The translations under genes and the position numbers were made by a program. This document shows, in pieces, positions 1 through 5,794 of a stretch of 8,001 nt of DNA. The notes under the pieces are model-generated. The model had not been told where the DNA came from. It was given only the letters and a program-made list of their open reading frames with translations, and did no database searches. Location: NCBI GenBank assembly GCA_021780055.1, contig JAJXZM010000312.1:1-8001 (forward strand), given 5' to 3'. How positions within the stretch are numbered: the first letter of the stretch is position 1; each line of letters begins with the position of its first letter. The stretch is from Acidobacteriota bacterium. Its GTDB lineage: Bacteria > Acidobacteriota > Terriglobia > UBA7540.

Positions 1-1104
1 AGAGATGCGATCGAGCACGAGGAGAATGGTCCGCTCACCTTGAGCCAGGTCCTGATGTACTCAAGCGACGTCGGTGCCGTGAAGATGGCGCTGCGCCTGG
101 GAGTAGAGCGATTCTACCATCGCATCGTGGACTACGGTTTTGGCACCAAAACCGATGTGGGACTGCCGGGAGAGGAGGACGGGCTGCTGATGCCTCCGCA
201 GCGGTGGTCTGGAGTCTCGATCGGAGAATTTGCTATTGGTCAGGGAATAGGCGTGACCCCTTTGCAAATGGCCCGCGTCTATTCGGCCATCGCCAACGGG
301 GGCGTAATGCTACAACCGAGGATTATTCGTGACATCGGTTCAGGGGCCGATGATGGCATGCCTCCTCCGAATGTGGGCCGCCGCATTATGAGTGAAGAGA
401 CGGCGAACACGATGAAGCAGATGCTTGCAGGTGTTGTCGGACACGGGTCCGGAGTGGGAGCCCAGCTTGCTGGCTACACTTCGGCCGGGAAAACGGGCAC
501 GGCGCAAAAAGTGGATGCAACCGGCCATTATTCCCACAAGGATTTCGTGGCATCTTTTATGGGTTTCGCTCCTGTAGAAAAGCCGGCCGTAACCATTCTG
601 GTGGTTATTGATACGCCGGTTGGAGCAATCTATGGGGCGCAAGTGGCAGCTCCGGCGTGGAAGTCAATCGCAGAACAGACACTGCGTTACCTGAATGTTC
701 CGCAAGACAATCCTTCCGATTCAATTCAGATTGCTTCCCGCCGCTCCGCTGAATCTCCTTTCCAGAAAAGGAGAGTAAAAACGGACAACCCTCCAATCAA
801 CTCTGAATCCGTCGGAGCTGCCACTCGCCCTGTGGAACCTGTTTCCTATTCGCCAACAACGGAACTCCCTTCAAAAGGGACGGTCCTTGTGGACGAGCGT
901 CCCTCATTGGTAGTCCCTAATTTCGCCGGCCTCTCGGCGCGCCGCGTAACGCAAGAATGCCAGTCACTGGGTCTTGTGATGCAGATGGCAGGGTCAGGAC
1001 TTGCCGTTCAACAGGACCCGCCTGCGGGCACCCGTGTGCATGCCGGCAGTCCGGTATGGGTCCGATTTGCGCAGCAGGTTTGCTGCAATGTTCCTGGTAA
1101 GTAA
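1..1104 (+). CDS. ftsI: Septal peptidoglycan transpeptidase FtsI (class B PBP) with PASTA domain, 5' truncated
   Basis: Division-specific DD-transpeptidase that cross-links septal peptidoglycan outside the membrane as partner of FtsW. The frame is open from base 1, so the true start, the membrane anchor and the SxxK active-site motif lie upstream; a TTG at 40 is only an internal codon. Of 368 visible residues, about 1-235 are the C-terminal half of the transpeptidase domain. The second motif reads SSD (residues 21-23) where most relatives have SxN, and the third is KTGT (164-167) within SAGKTGTAQK. IGQGIGVTPLQMA (about 82-94) is also typical of the family. A Ser/Pro/Thr-rich linker (about 236-300) leads to one PASTA domain (about 301-357), recognised by LVVPNFAG near its start and QQDPPAGTRV. 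The protein ends in a short tail with adjacent cysteines. Its place just before murE fits ftsI. A PBP2-type paralogue or SpoVD is less likely in this context. Confidence 0.93.
   Translation, partial: RDAIEHEENGPLTLSQVLMYSSDVGAVKMALRLGVERFYHRIVDYGFGTKTDVGLPGEEDGLLMPPQRWSGVSIGEFAIGQGIGVTPLQMARVYSAIANGGVMLQPRIIRDIGSGADDGMPPPNVGRRIMSEETANTMKQMLAGVVGHGSGVGAQLAGYTSAGKTGTAQKVDATGHYSHKDFVASFMGFAPVEKPAVTILVVIDTPVGAIYGAQVAAPAWKSIAEQTLRYLNVPQDNPSDSIQIASRRSAESPFQKRRVKTDNPPINSESVGAATRPVEPVSYSPTTELPSKGTVLVDERPSLVVPNFAGLSARRVTQECQSLGLVMQMAGSGLAVQQDPPAGTRVHAGSPVWVRFAQQVCCNVPGK
901..1071 (+). other. PASTA domain of FtsI
   Basis: The translated segment begins LVVPNFAGLSARRV and ends near GSPVWVRFA, with DPPAGTRVHAG between. 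This is the usual PASTA pattern: a V-P-x-x-x-G opening, a helix, then a Q-x-P-x-x-G-x-x-V strand turn. PASTA domains occur in some FtsI/PBP2x proteins and in Ser/Thr kinases, and are linked to peptidoglycan or partner binding. Only one copy is present. Confidence 0.85.
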
Positions 1105-1120
1105 ATGAAGTAAATGCATT

Positions 1121-1127
1121 GAGGTGG
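1121..1127 (+). promoter_or_regulatory. Ribosome binding site of the small membrane ORF
   Basis: GAGGTGG lies six bases before the ATG at 1134. It is one of the better Shine-Dalgarno matches in the window and is a main reason for believing the short reading frame that follows. Confidence 0.55.
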
Positions 1128-1133
1128 TGTGAA

Positions 1134-1271
1134 ATGCCGACTATTGACTTCCGTCCTATGGTCAATGTGCTGCTCGGTGGGCTTCCGGTCGTTCTCGCGG
1201 TGGTTTGGGTTGTTATACACATGAGCGCCGTGCGCGACCTTCACGATTACTGGCCCAAACGGTCTCATTGA
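1134..1271 (+). CDS. Small single-pass membrane protein, 45 residues, unknown function
   Basis: I do not recognise this protein. The 46-codon frame (including TGA) starts MPTIDFRPMV, has a strongly hydrophobic stretch at about residues 10-29 (NVLLGGLPVVLAVVWVVIHM) and ends in a polar segment finishing DLHDYWPKRSH. That is the layout of a bitopic small membrane protein: a short N-terminus, one helix, and a charged C-terminus of about 15 residues. The C-terminal basic residues slightly favour a cytoplasmic C-terminus. The ATG has GAGGTGG six bases upstream, and the frame begins 29 bases after the ftsI stop. It is too short to be a normal FtsL, which is about 100 residues and sits before ftsI. 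Support comes from the ribosome site, the clean hydrophobic profile and the operon position. A chance frame in GC-rich spacer cannot be excluded without homologues. Confidence 0.6.
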   Translation: MPTIDFRPMVNVLLGGLPVVLAVVWVVIHMSAVRDLHDYWPKRSH

Positions 1272-1453
1272 GCCTGCTTGAGATACGCATTCGCATCCGT
1301 GGGTCAAGGCCCAGGTCCTGCCCGATGAGTTCTACCCTGGAAAAGTGGCAGGCCCCTGCGATTGCAGAAAACTCTCGGGGTTTGGGGGAGCTGTAATAGT
1401 TTACTGACGAGGCCCGGTTCGGGATTGCGCCGGTGTTATAATGCGAGTGAAGC
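1272..1453. other. Spacer before murE, no gene seen
   Basis: These 182 bases contain no reading frame that resembles a protein. A plus-strand frame covering 1205-1396 runs through the small membrane ORF in another frame and has no domain-like character. The interval holds several short GC-rich inverted repeats, including complementary segments that could form a pseudoknot (1311-1352). It ends in a TATAAT-like box at 1437-1442. It may be the leader or promoter region of murE; I see no T-run that would make a rho-independent terminator. Confidence 0.5.
1434..1442 (+). promoter_or_regulatory. Possible extended -10 promoter for murE
   Basis: TGTTATAAT matches the extended -10 consensus (TG, one base, TATAAT). 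The hexamer at the -35 distance with a 17-base spacer (1414-1419, CCGGTT) is a poor match, which an extended -10 can tolerate. Initiation about seven bases downstream would fall near 1449, leaving only about five bases before the murE ATG, so a transcript from here would be nearly leaderless. The match to consensus is seen directly; activity is inference. Confidence 0.35.
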
Positions 1454-2965
1454 ATGAAATTGGGCAAGCTCCTCGAAAGAGTCCAGCCTGTCGAAACGGG
1501 GGTGGATCAGAATACCGAAGTCACCTCGCTTGCTTACGATTCGCGTCGGGTGGACAAGGGATGTGTTTTCTTTGCCATCGAAGGTGAAAAGGCCGATGGA
1601 CACCTGTACATCGGTGACGCAATCAAGCAAGGCGCGGTAGCCATTGTCAGTGAGCGCGAGGCCCAGGCTGGCCTGGCCGCTCGGTGGGTACAAGTCAGGA
1701 AAATACGGCGGGCTTTGTCAGAGGCTGCCAGAAGATTTTACGACGATCCCGACCTCAAGTTGCAGTTGATTGGTATCACCGGAACCAACGGAAAGACCAC
1801 TACCGCGTATCTTCTCAGCAGCATCTTTGAAGCCGCAGGGACCCGGACGGGGCTATTCGGGACCGTAGAATACCGTCTGGGCACACGAGTCGTTTCAGCT
1901 TCCAATACGACACCTGAATCGCTAGATCTTGCGGCCTATTTTAACGAGCTGGTCGCCGGCGGAGCAGGAGCTGCGATCCTGGAAGTGTCATCTCATGCCC
2001 TTGCCCAGGAGCGCGTCTGGGGAATCCATTTCTCAGCTGCCGTGTTTACCAATCTGACGCGCGACCATCTTGACTACCATCATGACTTTGAGCAGTACTT
2101 CGCTGCCAAGCGGAAGCTTTTTGAAGGATTGGGAATTCCACCTCCAGAATTGGCGGTCGTCAACGCCGACGACGCGTGGGGGCGCCGACTTCTTGCTATC
2201 CCCAATCCACGCCGGATTACATACGGGCTGGAATCAAAGGCAGACGTTGGGGTGAAGAGAAGTTTCCAGGATCTTTCAGGATTGTCGGCAACACTGAACA
2301 CGCCGAAGGGCGAAATCGAAATAGAATCAGCCCTGCTGGGACGGGCCAATTTGATGAATCTGCTTGCCGCGACGGCCACGGCTGTCGGAGCGGGAATTCC
2401 GGTCGAGGCGATCCAATCGGGGATCCGCCGGCTGACCGTGGTGCCCGGCCGTTTTGAGAAGATCGATGAGGGCCAGCCTTTTCTGGTTGTTGTTGATTAT
2501 GCGCACACGGACGACGCCTTGCGGCATGTTCTTCAGGCTGCCCGCGAACTCACTCGAGGCCGCCTGATTGTTGTGTTTGGGTGTGGCGGCGAACGCGATC
2601 GGACCAAACGGCCCATCATGGGAGAAGTTGCCGGTAGGCTCAGTGACCTTGCGGTCCTGACATCAGACAATCCACGGAGCGAGGACCCAATTCTGATCAT
2701 GAATGATGTCCTCGTGGGGCTGCAGAGGACTGGTATGCCTTACATTATAGAGGTTGACCGTGAAACGGCGATCCGGAAAGCCCTGGCTGAAGCTCACGAG
2801 GGCGATGTTGTGGTGATTGCCGGAAAAGGGCATGAAAGTTACCAGATTTTGAAAGACAGAACAGTTCCTTTCGATGACCGCAGGGTTGCGCGCCAGATAC
2901 TATTGGAGATGGGTTTTCAGATTGGCTCTTCAAAAGAAAGCAAACCCGGCCCGCCGTCGCGATAA
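1454..2965 (+). CDS. murE: UDP-MurNAc-L-Ala-D-Glu:meso-diaminopimelate ligase MurE
   Basis: Cytoplasmic ATP-dependent ligase that adds the third stem-peptide residue to UDP-MurNAc-L-Ala-D-Glu. At 503 residues it is normal for the family. The N-terminal UDP-binding domain (about 1-100) includes YDSRRV (28-33). The central ATPase domain has the P-loop GTNGKTT (110-116), TTPES (152-156), SSHAL (179-183), and TRDHLDYH (202-209) followed by FAAKRKLF, whose Lys219 matches the carbamylated lysine of the family. The C-terminal domain has DYAHTDDAL (348-356), DNPRSEDP (405-412), the signature of meso-DAP rather than L-Lys specificity, and GKGHESYQ (457-464). The ATG at 1454 is forced by an in-frame TGA at 1448-1450; the upstream GAGTGA gives only a weak ribosome site. 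murF follows after 50 bases. No key residue appears to be missing. Confidence 0.97.
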   Translation: MKLGKLLERVQPVETGVDQNTEVTSLAYDSRRVDKGCVFFAIEGEKADGHLYIGDAIKQGAVAIVSEREAQAGLAARWVQVRKIRRALSEAARRFYDDPDLKLQLIGITGTNGKTTTAYLLSSIFEAAGTRTGLFGTVEYRLGTRVVSASNTTPESLDLAAYFNELVAGGAGAAILEVSSHALAQERVWGIHFSAAVFTNLTRDHLDYHHDFEQYFAAKRKLFEGLGIPPPELAVVNADDAWGRRLLAIPNPRRITYGLESKADVGVKRSFQDLSGLSATLNTPKGEIEIESALLGRANLMNLLAATATAVGAGIPVEAIQSGIRRLTVVPGRFEKIDEGQPFLVVVDYAHTDDALRHVLQAARELTRGRLIVVFGCGGERDRTKRPIMGEVAGRLSDLAVLTSDNPRSEDPILIMNDVLVGLQRTGMPYIIEVDRETAIRKALAEAHEGDVVVIAGKGHESYQILKDRTVPFDDRRVARQILLEMGFQIGSSKESKPGPPSR

Positions 2966-3015
2966 GGCAGGTGCCGAGGGTTATTTCTGAAGGGGTCGGG
3001 TGAGGATAGATAGCG

Positions 3016-4452
3016 ATGATTCTGCCGCTGGCAATAGTGGCCGAAGTTCTGGGGGCCGGCGGACCTGTCTCTGATCGTGTTGCCAGGGGTTGTTCAATCG
3101 ATTCGCGCAGGATAGAGCCTGGCCAACTGTTTTTTGCCATACGCGGCCAGCGCCACGATGGGCACGAGTTTGTTGTTTCAGCCCTGGAAAGCGGCGCCGC
3201 CGGGGCGGTGGTCGAAAAGAATTACTGGGACAGGGCATTGGCCTCAGCCCGTCCGCATCTGGTTCCTGTTACCGACACGACGGCCGCTCTTCAGGCGCTG
3301 GCTAAATACGTCCGGCAGCAATGGGGTGGCCGAATGATTGCGGTCACCGGGAGCATGGGCAAGACGACCACAAAGGAAATGATCGCCGCCCTTCTGTCCA
3401 CGCGCTTAGGCGTCATGAAGTCTCAAGGAAACCTCAACAATCATTACGGACTTCCGCTCACGTTGCTGGGGTTAGAGCCCTCGCATCAAGTGGCCGTAGT
3501 CGAACTCGCGATGTCGGCACCCGGCGAAATTGCACGCTTGGCACAGATCGCGGAGCCGGACGTGGGCGTGGTTACAAATGTAGGCCCGGTTCATCTGGAA
3601 TTTTTTGATTCCGTGGATTTGATTGCCCGGGCAAAGCGCGAGCTCGTTGAAAACCTGAGCCGCCGCAACGGCAGGCCAACCGCTATATTGAACTTTGATG
3701 ACCAGCGGGTCCGGAAGTTTGCCGATGGCTTTGACGGTGAAGTGCTGACGTTTGGTTTGAGCGAAGGCGCTTTGTTCAGGGGGGTAAATGTTCGGTTGCA
3801 TGATGGAGGCAGCAGCTTTTTTCTTTCTGGGCCGCACATTCAGGGCGAGTTTGCTGTGCCCTTGCCGGGGGCCCACAACGTTGAGAATGCCCTCGCAGCG
3901 CTGGTGGCCGCAAGCACCTGCGGATTGGACGTGAATTCGCTAGGGCCGGCACTCGCGTCATTTAGGAACTTGGCGCAGCGGAGTGAAATTATTACACTGC
4001 CTGGACCTATCACAATCCTGAACGACTGTTACAATTCGAACCCGAGGGCGATGGAGCGCATGATCGAAACGCTTGCCAGATGGTCCGAACACGGGCGCAA
4101 GATCGTGGTGGCAGGCGAAATGTTGGAATTAGGTAGCACCTCTCCTGAATGGCACCGGCGGATCGGACGGAAGTTGGCAGAATGCGGTATTGACAACGTT
4201 GTCGCCGTCCAGGGGAACGCTCGATATATTCGCGAAGCGGCGCTCGACGCCGGGTTGGAACCCGGCAACGCAGTGTTTTTCCAGACGGCGGCAGAGGCCG
4301 CTGGATTTTGCAAGGATATTCTTGAACCGGGTGACGTGGTTCTGGTTAAGGGCTCGCGAGGAGTCAATCTTGAAAGGGTCACGGAATTGCTGACAAAGCC
4401 GATGAGAAACCCTTCCGATTTGTGCCGCGAGGTTCCGGAGAGGGCGGGCTGA
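3016..4452 (+). CDS. murF: UDP-MurNAc-tripeptide:D-Ala-D-Ala ligase MurF
   Basis: Adds the D-Ala-D-Ala dipeptide to the UDP-MurNAc tripeptide made by MurE, completing the cytoplasmic pentapeptide precursor. It has 478 residues, slightly above the usual length of about 450. The N-terminal domain has SIDSRRIEPG (27-36) and FFAIRGQRHDGHEF (39-52). The ATPase domain has the P-loop TGSMGKTTTKE (111-121), NNHYGLPLTLL (141-151), ELAMSAPGEI (163-172) and TNVGPVHLE (187-195). The C-terminal domain has PGAHNVENALAA (284-295), NDCYNSNPRAM (336-346), GEMLELG (367-373) and VKGSRG (444-449). About 20 extra residues follow the last family segment and look disordered. An in-frame TAG at 3007-3009 fixes the ATG at 3016, and GAGG at 3002-3005 serves as ribosome site. 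mraY starts nine bases after the stop, which suggests coupled translation. Confidence 0.96.
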   Translation: MILPLAIVAEVLGAGGPVSDRVARGCSIDSRRIEPGQLFFAIRGQRHDGHEFVVSALESGAAGAVVEKNYWDRALASARPHLVPVTDTTAALQALAKYVRQQWGGRMIAVTGSMGKTTTKEMIAALLSTRLGVMKSQGNLNNHYGLPLTLLGLEPSHQVAVVELAMSAPGEIARLAQIAEPDVGVVTNVGPVHLEFFDSVDLIARAKRELVENLSRRNGRPTAILNFDDQRVRKFADGFDGEVLTFGLSEGALFRGVNVRLHDGGSSFFLSGPHIQGEFAVPLPGAHNVENALAALVAASTCGLDVNSLGPALASFRNLAQRSEIITLPGPITILNDCYNSNPRAMERMIETLARWSEHGRKIVVAGEMLELGSTSPEWHRRIGRKLAECGIDNVVAVQGNARYIREAALDAGLEPGNAVFFQTAAEAAGFCKDILEPGDVVLVKGSRGVNLERVTELLTKPMRNPSDLCREVPERAG

Positions 4453-4461
4453 CAGGGATTC

Positions 4462-5592
4462 ATGTTCTACTATCTTTACCAGCAATTTCATAGTCAGTTT
4501 CATGTCTTTAATCTTTTTCGGTACGTTACATTCCGAACAGCGTATGCGAGCCTGACAGCATTGTTCTTGTCGATGTTCCTGGGACCTTACGTGATCAGGA
4601 ACCTCAAAAAGTTTCAGATTGGGCAGTACATCCGGGAGGACGGTCCGAAGGCGCATCAGTCCAAGGCCGGGACGCCTACGATGGGCGGCGTCCTGATCAA
4701 TCTATGTATTGTCATTCCGACGCTGCTTTGGGCCGACCTTGGCAATCCCTTTGTCTGGCTCGCGCTTGGAGTGACATCGGCCTTTGCCGGTATTGGTTTT
4801 TGGGACGACTATCAAAAGGTTCGGAAGCGCAACAATCTTGGGCTTACGGCCCGGACGAAATTCATGCTGCAGATTCTGGTCAGCTTTGTTTTTGGCATGA
4901 TCCTGGTGGCGATGACCGCCTGGGGGTTCTATTCGACCGCCATCGTTTTCCCATTTTTCAAGCGCATTCATCCCAGTTTTACGATTCAGACCCTTTTGCA
5001 CAACTCGTGGAGCTACCCCCTTGCGTTCTTGCCGTTTGTCGCCTTCGTTGTGCTCATCCTGGTGGGGTCGTCCAACGCGGTCAACCTGACGGACGGGCTC
5101 GATGGTCTTGCCATCGGCTGCATTGTAGTGGCCGCCTCGGCTTTGACAGTGCTGACTTATGTTTCGGGCCACGCCGTGTGGTCTGCTTATCTGGATATCG
5201 AACACCTCCCACAGGCCGCAGAACTGACAATTTTCTGTGGAGCGATGGTTGGTTCCAGCCTGGGATTTCTCTGGTACAACGCCTATCCTGCGGAAATCTT
5301 TATGGGTGATGTGGGATCTCTTTCGCTGGGAGGTGCGGTTGCTGCAGTCGCCGTCATCATCAAGCAGGAACTCCTGTTGCCCTTTATTGGCGGCATTTTT
5401 GTGATTGAAGCGCTTTCAGTCATTCTTCAGGTGGGTTCGTACAAGCTGCGCAGGAAGCGCATTTTCAGGATGGCGCCCCTTCACCATCACTTTGAACTGC
5501 AGGGGTGGAAAGAGTCGAAAATCATTGCACGCTTCTGGATCGCAGCGCTGATCTTCGCACTGTTTGCGCTAACTACGCTGAAGCTCCGGTAG
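4462..5592 (+). CDS. mraY: Phospho-MurNAc-pentapeptide transferase MraY
   Basis: Integral membrane enzyme that transfers phospho-MurNAc-pentapeptide from UDP to undecaprenyl phosphate, forming lipid I. At 376 residues it is slightly longer than the E. coli enzyme (360), and about ten hydrophobic segments are spread along it. Family motifs are intact: GPKAHQSKAGTPTMGG (61-76), the Asp pair in FWDDYQKV (113-120), NAVNLTDGLDGL (205-216), PAEIFMGDVGSLSLGG (276-291) with Asp283, and PLHHHFELQGW (339-349) containing the His triad. Asp115, Asp116, Asp283 and the histidines correspond to the Mg2+ and catalytic region of the family. An in-frame TGA (4450-4452), which is also the murF stop, fixes the ATG at 4462. 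AGGGA at 4454-4458 is close to the start, so coupling to murF translation is likely. The TAG stop overlaps an AGGAGG sequence. Confidence 0.98.
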   Translation: MFYYLYQQFHSQFHVFNLFRYVTFRTAYASLTALFLSMFLGPYVIRNLKKFQIGQYIREDGPKAHQSKAGTPTMGGVLINLCIVIPTLLWADLGNPFVWLALGVTSAFAGIGFWDDYQKVRKRNNLGLTARTKFMLQILVSFVFGMILVAMTAWGFYSTAIVFPFFKRIHPSFTIQTLLHNSWSYPLAFLPFVAFVVLILVGSSNAVNLTDGLDGLAIGCIVVAASALTVLTYVSGHAVWSAYLDIEHLPQAAELTIFCGAMVGSSLGFLWYNAYPAEIFMGDVGSLSLGGAVAAVAVIIKQELLLPFIGGIFVIEALSVILQVGSYKLRRKRIFRMAPLHHHFELQGWKESKIIARFWIAALIFALFALTTLKLR

Positions 5593-5794
5593 GAGGCCGG
5601 GACCAATATCTGATGGAAAGGCTGAACTCGACTTGCAACTCAACCCGGGTAAGTTCGACACCGCAACGTAAGACATTGCCGGTGACGCATTGCGTACCGT
5701 GGCCGGGTCGTTGGTGTCTGTCGGGCATCAAGCCCGGATTGCGGGAAACACGTTCCGTCCGTAATGGCACCGTGAGGGTCGGGGAAATTTCCTG
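5593..5794. other. Spacer between mraY and murD, no confident gene
   Basis: This is the longest gene-free interval apart from the one before murE, and odd inside an otherwise tight operon. One frame is open from an ATG at 5613 to a TGA at 5793-5795 that overlaps the murD ATG, giving 60 residues rich in Arg, Ser and Thr with no hydrophobic or domain-like segment. A perfect AGGAGG at 5591-5596 is 16 bases from that ATG, too far for a normal ribosome site. A small hairpin (5721-5737) has no T-run after it. I see no tRNA, known riboswitch or promoter with two good boxes. Confidence 0.5.
5781..5787 (+). promoter_or_regulatory. Ribosome binding site of murD
   Basis: GGGGAAA ends seven bases before the murD ATG at 5795. 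It overlaps the ten-base palindrome GGAAATTTCC (5783-5792), which could pair weakly with itself or with a second copy. An in-frame TAA at 5762-5764 with no other start codon after it makes 5795 the only reasonable start. Confidence 0.5.

Noticed and set aside
1205..1396. 63-codon plus-strand frame in the ftsI-murE spacer
   Set aside because: It overlaps the better supported 1134-1271 frame, lacks a ribosome site and has a low-complexity Arg/Ser-rich translation.
1413..1423. CCCG-GTT-CGGG hairpin as a terminator after the small ORF
   Set aside because: Four-pair stem with a three-base loop and no T-run.
1783..1806. Similar nucleotide segments in murE and murD around the P-loop (also near 6134-6160) as a repeat
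   Set aside because: They encode the shared GTNGKTT motif of paralogous Mur ligases; this is homology and not a mobile or tandem repeat.
4129..4656. Minus-strand open frame of 175 codons across the murF-mraY junction
   Set aside because: It overlaps two clearly recognised genes, shows no domain and has no ribosome site of note.
4704..5309. Plus-strand open frame of 201 codons inside mraY
   Set aside because: It is a second frame of the conserved MraY sequence; the MraY frame contains all catalytic motifs.
5721..5737. Hairpin CGGGC-ATCAA-GCCCG as a terminator before murD
   Set aside because: The stem has only five pairs plus a wobble and is followed by GATTGCGGG, with no T-run.
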